NCBI GenBank assembly: GCA_000310025.1 | Contig: FN649737.1 | Coordinates: 504,970-566,553, forward strand | DNA length: 61,584 bases | Direction: 5' to 3' | Source of the DNA: Ectocarpus siliculosus | Taxonomy: Eukaryota > Sar > Phaeophyceae > Ectocarpales > Ectocarpaceae | The notes under the pieces: generated by a model | What the model was told of the DNA's origin: nothing | Database searches by the model: none | What the model saw: the letters and a program-made list of their open reading frames with translations, nothing else | Translations under genes and position numbers: made by a program | In this document: positions 26,470 to 37,739 of the stretch, one piece after another | Layout: each line of letters opens with the position of its first letter | How positions within the stretch are numbered: the first letter of the stretch is position 1

Positions 26470-29400
26470 ATGAAACCTTGGCACAAAGTCACCCACTGGA
26501 GTTGGCGCAGCTCCAAAAGCTCGAAGTCGAAGACTCCACCATCAGAGGAACCAGCGCAGGCCGAAGAGACACCAGTGCAAGTGGCACACAACAACACGAT
26601 CTTGCTCGTAGATGGGCGTGAGGGAAGCTGTCACTTCTCAAGGTTCGGGCAGACCCTAGCCTATGGCAATCAAGAGGAGGAGGAGGAGGAGGAGGAGACA
26701 ACAGCTGATCCATCCCACCGCGCCTATGGAGCCAAGGAGTTCGTCTCCGAAGAGGAATGCCGGGGTGAAAACTGCCCCAACGGCCGGCTGCTGAGAAAGC
26801 AAGAGTTGTTGTTGTGCAAGAGCGATCAAGAGGAGATACAGAAACTTCGAGCCACCCTGCTGCAGCAAAAATATGACCTCCAGAGAAACGAGAAGATGGC
26901 CTTGGCCCGGTTGAAGGCGGTTGAGGATGAAAAGGCTGCGTTAGAGGTGGCCTTAGGAGCTGAGAGAGCGAATACGGCGACGCAGCAGAAGACCATGTAC
27001 ACTCTGCGGGGGAAAAATATCGAGGCGCAATCGGTAGAGATGGAGCTGCGAAGCCAGGTGGAGACGTTGAAACAAGAAAAGAGCCAAGCAGAGAAGGAAC
27101 TTCGTGCCACCTTGTTGCAGTGGAAATATGACCTCGAGAGAAGCGAGAAGATGGCCGTGGACCGGTTGAAGGTGGTTGAGGATGAAAAGGCTGCCTTGGA
27201 GGTGGCCTTAGGAGCCGAGAGAGCGAACATGGCGATGCAACAGAAAACCATCAACTACATGAAGAATACTCTTCGGGAGAAAAATATCGAAGCTCAGTTG
27301 TTGGAGTCCGAGCTGGGAGAACAGGTGGAGACGTTGAAGAAAGAAAAGAGCAAAGCAGCAGAGGACGGGCAGCGTCAAACTAAAGAGGACAAGATCAGGA
27401 ACGGGTTGGCACGGCTCGTCGAGAAGGATTTACGGAAGCAGGTGGCCACGCTAAAGCAGTCGATTAAAGAATTGAGCCAAGCAGCAGAGGACGGGCAGCG
27501 TCAAACCAAAGAGGAGAAGGTCAGGAACGGGCTGACACGGCTCGTCGAGAAGGATTTACGGAAGCAGGTGGCCTCGCTAGAGCAGTCACGCAGGCAACAA
27601 GCGGACGAGATTCGGAATCTCTTGGTTCAGCTTCAGGTGAAACTAGAAATGTTGCACATCATACGAATTCGTAATCAGCGAATGAGAGATTCCCGCATCG
27701 AACCCCGTGGCTGGATCACTAGACTAGTAGTCTAGAAAATTGGCATACAATCACGGGAGACTATACACATACCCGTTCGAGATGCAATCCAATCGAAGGG
27801 GTGTGCTGAAGTCTTACTTACTCCTTACAGCGGGGTCAGAAGCAACTCCTGGATACTTGGGCGTATTTGAGTATAGTCTATGCACCGAAGGACTACCCAG
27901 TGATGCCAGCCAGCACAATGTGAATCAGCAACCTCTGAGTACCATGTATCTACTGTAGACGTCTCCAACAAGGGCGAATTGGCGGGTCTCGCTCAATATC
28001 CCCGAAGTAATGTAGCTCCATATTACCTCTGTGGCGGCATCAACAAGACTCATCATGCTGTAGTGTGGAGGTTCATGCGGTAGTCAGTTTCATAGATCGC
28101 ATGTTTCTTTTTCTCGCAACGGGTACGCATATGCCCGACCGAATAGACTACTTCGGATACGCGGCGTAGGCCAGCCACCTGCGGGAGGAAAATTCGAAAA
28201 GTGACACCGATTTTGTACAGGCCATTCGGTGAGCGCTTGTGACCTTCGGACGTTCGTGTTCTGTCAACGCTGACACAGCACAACGGTGTTACCCGATGAA
28301 GAGCTGGGGTGTGGGCACATGTGGGCACCACAAACAGTGTAGCCAAGCGCACACATACCGACTACAACTACTGTAGTTTTCGTATGCATTTATAAGACAG
28401 CGCTCGAGGACATAATTTCTACGTCTTTCATTGGAGTTTTCTACACCCAACAAATTTCCATGTTTACAGGTGGATGCCGTATCGTGGTTGTGGGACTACA
28501 TGTAGTTTCGTTGTAGTAAAACCACAACAGGCTTTGCGAAGTGGTGGGATCGTAAATTACATAGCGCAAACACGCTAAAGGCATATTTCTTACCACTTGG
28601 CCACAGACGGGCGACAGGCGGGCTAGACGCTGCTGCCCCAGAAAGTTCATCGGGGTGTTCGCGAGAAACTTCCGAAGACACACTTGAGTGTCGAGCGTTG
28701 TTGTCCACCTCTCGGTGGTTGCTCGGCCCAAATGACAGATGACTACTATGCCCAACAACAGCACACGGGGAAGCGGCAGACTCAGTCGAAACGCTTGAGC
28801 ATGAAACCCCGGGTTACCCGGCGTCCATGTCAGCTCAAACGCCTCAGCATATAACCCGGGGATTCATGCATGTGAGTCTCCGCACCTGCCCCGCAAATCA
28901 CCCTCCGCGGGGCCACACATTTTCGACTAGTGGGCCTACGTGATTCTTTGAGACCTATAAATTGTATTCCCTGCCCTGTCGACGCTGTCGAATGTCTGTC
29001 GATGGTCTCTCGTTCGGCCCTGCCTACTAGTAACAAACCGCCAGGTTGTGTATAACGGAGATAAGGAACAAGATCCAATATTGGCGGAAGAAGGGTTGAT
29101 CGAAAGTAGTACATATAGTATGAAGAGCGCTGCCTCCCCCCTTGTATGAGACGTGGTACATATAACCTCCGAGGTTGTTCTGTGTCGATCGCTCATATTG
29201 TCAGGATCTGCAGCGGAACGAGGAACAGCACATTGACAGTGTTGTCACTTTCGGAAGAACCCAGGGCTTCAATGCCACGGCTAGCGCCCTGGGTGACGGC
29301 CATCCAGACTGTCCGCGGCTGCACGCCAAATTCTACCCCCGTTGGGAGGCGTCCGTTGGGGTTGCGGTAGTGGGAATCTTCAGGATCACGGTGTGTACCT

Positions 29401-31038
29401 CTCTGGATGAGGACATGTGCAAAAAATGTTCGATGAGCTCATCGTCTGTGTGTTGCTTTAGCAAATCGTGCTTGAGCTAATCGTGCTGTGGTGGTGTGTC
29501 GTCCACTCTGCGTTCTTGATCCCGTCTTCAAAGCGGCTTGCAGAAACTTCACCAGCTTGCAACCAGGCACAAATACCGCTCGGAGGTTGTCCTCATCAAC
29601 GTCAAAGGGCGTCAAATCGTAGGCCCGCCCCCATGACGCACAGTTCTGATGGTGCATCCTCCTAACCGTAGTTTTTTACTATGTGGCAACAGGCCAGCAT
29701 GTGTTTGGAGGTTGAATACCAGCAAATGCGGGGTGTAACCACCAGTGACGCGGCGTAATGGCCTTCGGGGGGCGATGAAAGTGTAGGTCAGCACGTTTTG
29801 CCTCAGACCGATTCCCACGTATCTGTCCATTCGACCAACGCCGGGGTGCTGACGAAAACAAAATGTCGCCGCTTGGTTCCTCCGTCCTCCAAGGTCCCCG
29901 CAGGCGTTCGTGGCAAGCACCTCAGCTACGTACGGAGCCACGGGAATGTTGTCCAGTGCTTCCATGGAACCTCGTGCAGGAGCGCATGCAACTTCATCCT
30001 CGACCCCAAGGTGAGATGGCCTGGCGAATGGCTGTTTCCCGGAGCTCCAGTCCTCGCATTCTCTACATCGCGATTCAGACTTTTCGCGATAGTGGGTGTC
30101 GTGTTCGTAGTTCCTTGTCGTATTGGTTGTCCAAATCGACTGCACCACGCATCATGTCCAACATGTTGATGGCCGCAGCCACGGGTCTGCATCACAAATA
30201 GCAATATCAGGCTTCCCATTGAAAGACCTTGCCAATGCTGTTCCCAACCCTACCAGATCATTGTGAATCACTCCCACACCCAAAGCGGATCCAATTATGT
30301 GTAGATGTCCAATTGCTTCTACATGTAATCGCCGATCGCAGCCTTGTGACAGATGTGCTGTTCATTCAACCTCTCCAATACGTATCGTAAACGTCGCGTG
30401 GAGGTATTTTCCCGCTAATGCAACCTTACTGCCCACGAATTAATTCACGAGAGCTCAGCACTTCCGGCTGCTGTTTCGCCGTCGAACCAGAAAGCTGCAC
30501 CGTGCGGGCTGCAGGATTGCAACGTATGCAACATTTGCTTGCAAGGCTTCAAGATCGGGAAAAGCTCGACACGGTACGGACGGGGAGTTTACTTCAGCAA
30601 ACAAGCTACCAAGGCCAACTCCTACGCTGGGGGAAGTGAGAAGAAGGTGCATTCGTACGTCACACCTATGCTTTAGTGCAGGACGGCCGTTTCCTGTTCG
30701 TTTGTGGGACATCTCGAAGACGCGGTTGGCAACAAGCGGAGCCACCACATGAGGCGGACCTTGACTACGGCTTGGAGTACCCTAAACACAAGTTCGACCC
30801 TCCCCCCCCATCCGGAGATGTTTGAACCGTCAGTTTGCATTTTTGCTGTTCGCGTATTCTGTTTTCTAATGTGTACCTCCACGTGATCCTGTTTGCTGTG
30901 ATCGCAAAGGAGAACGGGAAAAAGTTGCGATGCATCTTTGTGGCCGACGTGGCGAAGGGGAGAGACTTCGTCACCAAGAAGACCGGGTTTGATGGTGCCA
31001 GATACCCACCGGTAGGCCACGATTCCGTCCAGGGTGAG
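26470..31038 (+). CDS. Coiled-coil protein with C-terminal PARP-type ADP-ribosyltransferase domain (3' end unresolved)
   Basis: The probable role is transfer of ADP-ribose from NAD onto targets chosen by a long coiled coil. Exons with matching phase 0 junctions are 26470-27636, 29205-29390, 29894-30010, 30491-30646 and 30910-31038, about 585 residues. The first exon has a basic start, an acidic Glu run, then two 85-residue repeats and two 42-residue repeats rich in heptads. The later exons carry PARP motifs: FHGT (His near 475), a C-x4-C-x2-C-x2-C-like stretch ending in CNICLQGF, GRGVYFSKQATKANSY (Tyr near 524 and 535) and GHDSVQGE. That set resembles the PARP subtype with a Cys-rich insert after the HGT motif. 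The last strand, which should hold the third catalytic residue and a YLI-type end, was not found between 31039 and 32500. The gene may be incomplete, degenerate or spliced further on. Exon 1 also reads alone as a 421-residue ORF ending at 27735, so fusion of the two parts needs transcript proof. Confidence 0.7.
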
Positions 31039-31766
31039 GTGAGGAGATGTATTGTGCAGTGTTCCTGTTTTGTTTTATTGCTGTTGTTGTCGTCGTCTTC
31101 TCATCAAACGCTGATCTGACGACTTCGGTCCGAACCCTCCTCTTTCGTGCAGTTCAAGCTACCCCCAAACAGGTGCACATTAATCAACTTGCAGAGGTGC
31201 AGGGCTCATCCCATCATTTTACTAAGAACTCCCCCAAGTTTCACAACAACTCCAACTATCAGACTAAACATAGAAAATGGCACAACAAAACCTGCACAAC
31301 GAGGCATACCGATCGCTTCAATCCTCCCGGAATGGGTATTGGATTTCCACGGTCAACTACAACTTATCTGTCCTCGTTCTCTCACCCCATCGAAGCCGGG
31401 GAAGGGTACTATTGGATTGCTGTCCGCCGACCGGGGTCTTGGCTCCCGTACCCCTCGCCCTAACCCTAGCCCTAACACTATGGCGATGTAATACAGAATC
31501 CCACCAAAAAGGCATCGTCGACTAGTTAGACAGAACTTGACTATCCTTCTACCGCGCGATCTTTGGGGTACTGTAGTATTTTCCGATCTTTGGCAATGCT
31601 CCCACGCGCCTCGACTAGAGCGAATGAGCTCCAAGTCGCCTTTATAGCGGTGCATCTGTGCCATTTGTCACTCAGATTGGATGAAAAGGGTGCATTCTTT
31701 GGTGTGTTGCGCACAGTGGCGGAGGAAGCAACCACATTCGTGTTGGGTCTCCCACAGTTTCTACAG
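31039..31766. other. Region downstream of the PARP exons
   Basis: The last recognised PARP exon ends at a GTGAGG donor (31039). An acceptor-like TTTCGTGCAG precedes 31151 and opens a frame of more than 100 codons, but its product does not look like the end of a PARP domain. No other exon could be supported. Confidence 0.35.
31448..31480 (-). repeat. Short telomere-like CCCTAA tract
   Basis: About four degenerate CCCTAA units. Similar short tracts occur at 31960-31985 and 39492-39508. All are too short and degenerate to be a telomere end. Confidence 0.55.
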
Positions 31767-32176
31767 TTTTGCTAAAACGCCCATGGGACACCCATGGACA
31801 GCCCATGGGCACTCTGTTGTCCATGGTCAGCCCGTGGGGCTCGCCCATGGGCAACCCATGGGAAGCCCATGGGCGGCCAATGAGAGCCCTTCAACCGAAC
31901 CAGTGTACTCCTCAATAGATTATCAGCGTTGGAACCGGCATATAACGGCAAATAACCCTGACGCTAACCCTAACCGTAACCCCAAGCCCACACGATACGT
32001 GCTAGGTTGGCGCTGGTGGCTAAGTTCTAGGTTGATGTGCAGGTGGCTAAGTTCTAGGTTGCTATGCCCGGTCGAATTTCTAGGTTGAGGTGCCCACGTC
32101 ATGGGCATGGGCCCATGGGCGGTCCGTGGGTGACCCATGGGTGTCCCATGGGTGTCCCATGGACGGTTTAGCAAAA
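31767..32176. mobile_element. Small non-autonomous element with palindrome-rich inverted ends
   Basis: The left end TTTTGCTAAAACG and the right end CGGTTTAGCAAAA are inverted copies. Each leads into a cluster of CCCATGGG and CCATGGAC palindromes (left 31780-31875, right 32095-32168), so the arms are inverted to each other over about 70 to 100 bases. The middle holds three copies of a TTCTAGGTTG-type unit and telomere-like steps. There is no coding capacity and no clear target-site duplication. The structure suggests a MITE or foldback element, but the superfamily is unknown. Confidence 0.65.
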
Positions 32177-32700
32177 TCGTAAGTCGTCGTGTGGGAGATT
32201 GTACGTGTTCGGCCCTTCTCCATCGTATCTAAAGCTTTTCACGTCGCTCATACGACATATCTCAGCGTCAGTGGTTCACGGTACGCCGGCTCTTCGACAG
32301 AAAATGTGGGCGAAATAATGTTTTCAGCCAGACGACGACCGAAGAGGTCGAATGAAGGAATAGCACACCCAACATATATTGTGATGACGGTGCACCTAGA
32401 GGTGGTTCCCTCATGTTGTCCACACTGACACGATGCTTCCCACCCTGCCACAATCGTCGGCAGGTCGGAAATGGGTTGGACTTCGAGGAGCTGGTTGTGT
32501 ACCACGAAGAGGCCGCCATACCGACCCATCTAATCGTCTACACCGTTCCGTAGACAGACCCGGCCACCACAGGGTCACTCAATACGAGACATCACGCCGG
32601 GTGACAGGATTCACCAGAAAACATCGGACAACAATCCGCTTCGGGCTAGGCACGAGGATCGCAGCCTTCGTTTCATCGGGCTTCACTTCCACCCCTTCCA
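32177..32700. other. Stretch without a recognisable gene
   Basis: Overlapping short ORFs on both strands near 32190-32530 have no recognised motif. This may be more of the decayed sequence that follows. Confidence 0.35.
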
Positions 32701-32703
32701 CCA

Positions 32704-34091
32704 TTACGGCATCTGCGACTTGGATAGCCTTTCCTCGTTGTGGCCTTTCCCGAAGTACTTATTGGCGGCTTGACAGTGAGTCTCCAGCCAGTTCTCGCTG
32801 TAGAGCTTGTTGGTTAAGAGCCTTTCCGGGGCAACACTCACCATCGAGTACTTCGAGTGTCTCTTAACCGCTTTTTGGCGCCTAAAGTACAGTACTTCAA
32901 ACTGTACCCCCATATCGAGCGTAGGTAAGATTTGAATTCCTGGATCGGAACCGAAGCCTCCGATCCCCGCACTAAGTCGGCAGTGCGTGTCGAACCGATC
33001 GTCGAAGTGATCGACGCATCGACATCTTTCCCGGCATCGCCCGAAGTGTTCTTGAGGTCCAGCGCCTCTCCTCGAGCGCGCATGTCTTTGAACCCATGAG
33101 CTCCAGCCTCTTAAGTATCTTCTCGGAAATATCGCCATTCGGCTGATAATCATGGAGGAACGGGTCCATGAGTTGAAGGGTGAAGTCGACCCGTTTCCTC
33201 ACAACAGGCGGGAACGCCTTGGTAGAACCCGCGTGTAATATGGGCAGCTTGCACTTGTTGAATTCCTTGACGTCTTTTGAATATATCTTGCCCTCGAAGA
33301 AACGCTGCACCCTGTACTTCTGGATCTTGGCTTCGTCCGCGAGCGTGATCACCCCTTGGTTTTGCTTGTTGATCAGCTTTTCAAAGTCCTTGCCCGTAGA
33401 TGAGTGTGGTCATTGTTCACTTCGGTGCCCGTGGATACATGTAGAGATTCTGCAGCAGCTCCTTTTTCTCCTCTTCGTCGTCGATACGATCGATCGTCGT
33501 GAACCAGGTGTATTTGTTTGAGATTCTTTGTCCAGTGAAAATCGGCAAAGAACCGCTCCACGTTGCTCCACGCCCACAGATCCGTGAGGACGAGCAAAAC
33601 TTACTTGGCTTCGTGTCCCACTCCTTTGTCGAAAATGGTTCGGTTGAGCACCCTCGGTCTCTCGTTCACCACGCCTGGGAGGTACGGTTCCAGCGGTGCC
33701 TCCATGCCCGTGGGTATGTTCACCACGACCAGGCCGCTGGTGCTGGTGTGGAAGCAGCTCTTCATCTGATTTATGTCTCGCGGGACGCATCCCGCCCCTC
33801 GAAGGGGGCATGTACACCGTGTCGATGGGCACATCATCATCGACACTGTACAGCATATGATTGTGCTAGGCGATGAGTATGTACTTCGGCCAGTGGGCGT
33901 ACACGTCGGCTATCTTTGATTAGTTCGGAGAGTTGCCGTAGTATATCCCCACATTTTCCTCCCCAGCGATCGCCAGAGCCAGCTTCTCGAGGGTCTTGAG
34001 CTCTTGAGCCGATCCGCGGCACATCCCGATCTGATGGCCGTCGCGCAAAACCTGTTGAATCTTGCGTACCATCGCTGCGTCGTCTGTTCAC
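32704..34091 (-). pseudogene. Decayed ORF, possibly a viral-type helicase/origin-binding protein relative
   Basis: Continuous coding-like sequence on the minus strand is split over several frames by frameshifts and at least two stops. Reading from 34091 downward, one segment has the look of an SF2 helicase second domain: a stretch ending IGMCRGS, then IAGEENVGIYYG, HWPKYILIA and a VPIDTVYMPP segment. A frame change near 33800 leads to a CVPRDINQM stretch. That order recalls replication origin-binding-type helicases of large DNA viruses and related elements. Further down are lysine-rich open segments (for example LMDPFLHDYQPNGDISEK near 33140-33200) that I cannot place. The virus-like identity is tentative; the disabled state is clear. 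Confidence 0.4.
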
Positions 34092-34409
34092 TTCACGTAG
34101 AGCTCCTGCCCCCCGCCCCCCATGTGATCACGGCAGCATTTTTCGTGTACTGGTGCGGCTGTGCCTCGCTTGGTACAAGGGGCGGGCGGGGTGGATGGGG
34201 AGGTACTGCTGTGTCCCCCCCCCCTGCAGCTGTCTGCCGAGTTAATATCAAGAGAGTCGCTTCGTACCTGGCGTACGTTCCAATCACAGCAGCACGTACG
34301 TGCTCGCTGTGTTTGCTGTGTGTTTGTCTCCTCGTTCATGTGTGTTGATGTGCGGCGTTCTAGGTGCTGTTTCGACTATAATTGGCATTCCCTGTTTCGA
34401 CATTGCAAA
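34092..34409. other. Stretch without a recognisable gene
   Basis: G-rich and C-rich runs (34170-34230) and a GTGTTTGCTGTGTGTTTG-like stretch near 34300. No gene was seen. Confidence 0.35.
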
Positions 34410-34690
34410 GCCGTTCGCCCCAGTGGTCAGGTTACAGTAGTGGTAATCGAAACCGCTAGTCACAAAGAAAGGTCGTGAGTTCGAATCCCGATGGCGTGAA
34501 AAATTTACAAATATTGCGGATGAGAGCAAAAAATAGCTCTCGTGAGTACCAAACTTCGACGTTAGCACCGTTGACGAGGGAAAGGGACGGCTGGACCCTT
34601 CTTGCGACAAAAATAAACTTCAGCACGCACCGCAAGAACCGCAGGAGGAAGGTGGGGTACGAAAATAAATACAAAAAAGAAAAAAGCCCT
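34410..34690 (+). mobile_element. tRNA-derived SINE-like sequence
   Basis: The first 88 bases (34410-34497) resemble a degenerate tRNA. There are pairable ends (GCCGTT with GATGGC), an A-box-like GCCCCAGTGGTCAGG, an anticodon-like stem with a seven-base loop reading AATCGAA, and a B box GAGTTCGAATCCC. A non-tRNA body follows and ends in an A-rich tail (34664-34686). Loop position 33 is A instead of U and the T stem mispairs, so a working tRNA is unlikely. Confidence 0.5.
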
Positions 34691-35202
34691 GGTGTGTACC
34701 CCCTCCTGTGTGACCCTGGATGGTTGTAGTTGTACGAAAAAATACACTGACAAGTGTAGTACTCTACATACACTGATGTTGTACACGTCTCACCACGAAA
34801 AATGGGGGGACTGTCGCCATAACGATTAGGACGAAAACAAAGAAACAGCAGTCCCTATTCTACGCACCTCTTGCGTTCCACCCGTTGTTTGAGACCGCAA
34901 CCATCGGCACGCCCTCAACGCACAGTGTGGCCGAATCGTGGTACATCAGTACAGTAGTTACATGTGTGCCGTGCGGTGAGGCCGATGCCATGGTTGTATG
35001 TAATATGAAAGATCGCCCTGGATCGCGCATGAACACGAATGAACAATTACCGGTCGGATCATACCTTCCTCACACGGAATGGTAGGGGATGCATCGTCTG
35101 AGAGTGCTTCAGCCGTGCTCCAGCAGTATACACCACGGCCATGTTTTCAACGCACCACCGACCGAGACTGACGTGCCAGCAGCAGGTCTATGCGGATCCT
35201 GA
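34691..35202. other. Intergenic stretch with traces of dispersed repeat
   Basis: Words near 35010-35050 and 35160-35190 match parts of 25070-25110 and 25885-25915, so this looks like a rearranged relative of the repeat block upstream of the PARP gene. No gene was seen. Confidence 0.4.
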
Positions 35203-35465
35203 TGTTCGACCTACACTGGGTGCAGAAAACGCAACGGCTGTGTTGTAGGTATTCTCGCCTGTGTGTCATATATGTCGGGTGTGGTGGGAAAGAGCGGGTT
35301 GGATCGCGGATAAACATTTTTACCCGCCGGATCGTCCGTCCATCCTTCTTCTCCTGCTGCTGTCCACAAGTGTGACATCACCACCACAACCATGCATGCC
35401 TCCAGGTCATACTCTCTGCCCAGGCCACCACATGCGTACGATAGTGGATGTACAGCGGTAAGGTG
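35203..35465 (+). repeat. Dispersed repeat, copy 2 (about 263 bp)
   Basis: Partner of 25598-25862 in the same orientation, with small indels and substitutions. Both borders coincide with the borders of the other copy. Confidence 0.85.
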
Positions 35466-35474
35466 GATGCAGTC

Positions 35475-35640
35475 GTGGGCCCGGTTTAGCGGTTCCCTGT
35501 TTAGCGGGATGCCCTGAATAGCGGTTATTTAATTTCGTGACACGGCTGCACCTAAACCGGTCGTGCCCTCAATAGCGGTTATTGGACATGTTTGCAGCCA
35601 CCAATACCGGTTGTCGGTTCAATTTTTGCGGGGACCTGCA
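35475..35640 (+). repeat. Short repeated motif cluster around CGGTTTAGCGG / AATAGCGGTTATT
   Basis: The stretch has CCCGGTTTAGCGGTT, GAATAGCGGTTATT and CAATAGCGGTTATTG. A related CCCGGTTTAGCGGTT followed by GACCGCTATTAATAG occurs at 37090-37125. Motifs of this kind are seen at ends of pogo/Tc1-like elements, but no matching inverted terminus or transposase was found here. Confidence 0.4.
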
Positions 35641-37290
35641 TGTAGTGCGCGCTTCGCTTGCACATACTCACAGCACAGCGACTTGGTCAGCCTGTTAGCT
35701 GGTCGATGCTCAGAATAAAAAGGACACAGCGAGACACACACACATAAACCAAACGACGTAGGGCCAGAGAAGAATCGCCGAAAAATAGCTGAAGAAACGA
35801 CGATGAGAGTGATGGTGGTGAAAGCAAGGAGCATGATGTCCAAAACGAACTCGAGTGCAAGGTGGCAGTTTTCCTCTGCTGCTACCTACCGTGTCTGCCC
35901 TTACTCCGGGGAATAGCTTTTACCTGCCCCATGCCGCCCCCTCACGAGGTCCCAGTTAATGACATAAAGAAGAGTTTTTTGTTTTCAACCGCGCTGAGAC
36001 TGACGACGACGTCTTTCATTGGCCAGCCGGTTAGGGCGGTCGATGCTAATAATAAAGACACACACCATGCGGCGCGTGGATGGAGAACTGTGCAAGCTTC
36101 TAGATGCGGCACGAGTCCAAGCGGCGCGCATGATTGTAAAGGTTGCTGTGGTGGCCGCATACACGGCATGTGTGTGGGGAGGTGGAGGTTCCGGATGAGA
36201 ACGAGATGCAACCGGCGTACAACCAAGAAGGCGCAGAGTTCCCCTCACTTCTCAAATCCGCCCAAGCGCCAAGAGCTTTTAGGTGGCTTTCTAGCACCAG
36301 GCGCGCGGAAAGAAACAACTCGCGCTGCAGCTACACGACAACAGCCCCACACGCGGCTCTACTTCGACTAGAATCTCGAGGTTTTGAAGCTTCTTGACCA
36401 GAAGGTAGCGCACGCAAAAATAGTGCGCACAGGAAGAGATCGCCGAAGCTTTGCGTAAAAGGGCGCGAATGACGAGGTTGTTGAAAGTTGTCCGGTATGT
36501 ACATGGAGGGGGGCCTAACCCCTCCAACGACGACACGACGACCTAGAGCTAGGGCTAGATACCACCGCACAATTTGACGGAGCGAAGGACAGGGGGTGAT
36601 GTCGCCGCCACCACACTCGGAGGTATCATCGGATTTTGGCCAGCGTGGAGAGCGCGGAGTCGTGTGGCGTAAGCGAAGCAGACACTATTTCGCAAGGCAA
36701 AAATGGCGTTCCTCGCAGCGCACGCCGCTCCTCCAGCGCGCAAGGCAGATACCAGAGAGGTTGTTTTGGGTGAAGAATGATCGATACGCGACACACGGCA
36801 GAAATGAGATGCTCAAGCACGTGGTTGATTGCCATTGCGTTGTCACAAGTTTGTCTCATCACCTACTTCACTTCGTTAGAGACGCGAATGATACAGTCCA
36901 GAAGGGAGAATAATCTTCGTGCTTTGGCGAATTGAAATACATCATTAATGAATGTGCTTGCGGCGTTGTCCTTCATTGGCTCGTTACTTCTTCATCTGCA
37001 CCTTCGTATGACTGCTGCAATGATACGCATGGCCCTATCAATACCAGCTCTCCACGCTGTTATTGTAGGGCAAAAATGGGCTTTTTCCCGGTTTAGCGGT
37101 TCATGACCGCTATTAATAGAAAACATGGCGGTAAAAAATAATTATCACGATCCACGGCGATCTTTCATCCATAGTCGATGACACCTGTGGAGATTTCAAC
37201 GTATATGAGTCACACAACAGGATATTTCACGAGGTTCATCCTGAGGCACACGCCAGGTTGCGTAAGTCGTTGCTGCAGCCAAATTTAGGA
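35641..37290. other. Intergenic region without a recognisable gene
   Basis: Contains a roughly 90-base block at about 35975-36065 that matches 42312-42400 inside a TRMT2A intron (ACCGCxCTGAGACTGACG and GGTCGATGCT words). Short ORFs near 35860-36370 and 36550-36910 have no recognised motif. Confidence 0.4.
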
Positions 37291-37299
37291 AGATTATGG

Positions 37300-37510
37300 C
37301 AACCCACCTCGACCAGTCGTTGGTTCGCAATGTCGGTCGGTGGTCACATACAGCGCGATAGCTTGATTGCACCTCTTGTGATAGGTTTCGGCCGAAGGGG
37401 CACAGAGACAACGTGAGGGAGGTGCACAGCCACGGACCTGGGAATTATTTGGCTGGCACAACGTGTTTCAGTCTCACAGGCTTGTCTCTTCAAGCCTGGT
37501 CTGATATGTT
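37300..37510 (+). repeat. Diverged repeat related to 24575-24800
   Basis: Moderate similarity in the same orientation, including the GGCACAGAGACAAC, GGCACAACGTGTTTCAGTCTCACAG and CTCTTCAAGCCTGGTC-like words. Lies just downstream of the TRMT2A stop. Confidence 0.55.
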
Positions 37511-37739
37511 GGAGAGTCCGGGTGAACCATCGAATGTAATCTCCTTTGCGAAAATTCGAGGGATGCGACAACTCAGCCTGGAATATCAAACATCACCACG
37601 CTGCCCCAGATGAAACGGTTCCAATGATAGAGTCTCGAACTTGTCGGCTTGACAAAACTTCTGAAAAAACCCGGCTGTCTCCATGCCAAAATATCCTACG
37701 ACGAGTGGCAGAACTAAGGGAAGGGGAGACGTGCAATCA

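Noticed and set aside
26826-27254. Minus-strand 142-codon ORF rich in Ser, Phe and Cys
   Set aside because: Mirror of the repetitive coiled-coil exon, sharing its internal repeat; no independent coding features.
27637-27735. Treating 26470-27735 as a complete single-exon gene
   Set aside because: A good donor at 27637 joins in phase to an exon that continues the same sequence character and leads into PARP motifs; kept as the alternative model.
34410-34497. Functional tRNA gene reading anticodon UCG
   Set aside because: Position 33 is not U, the T stem mispairs and an unrelated body with A-rich tail follows; a SINE head is the better reading.
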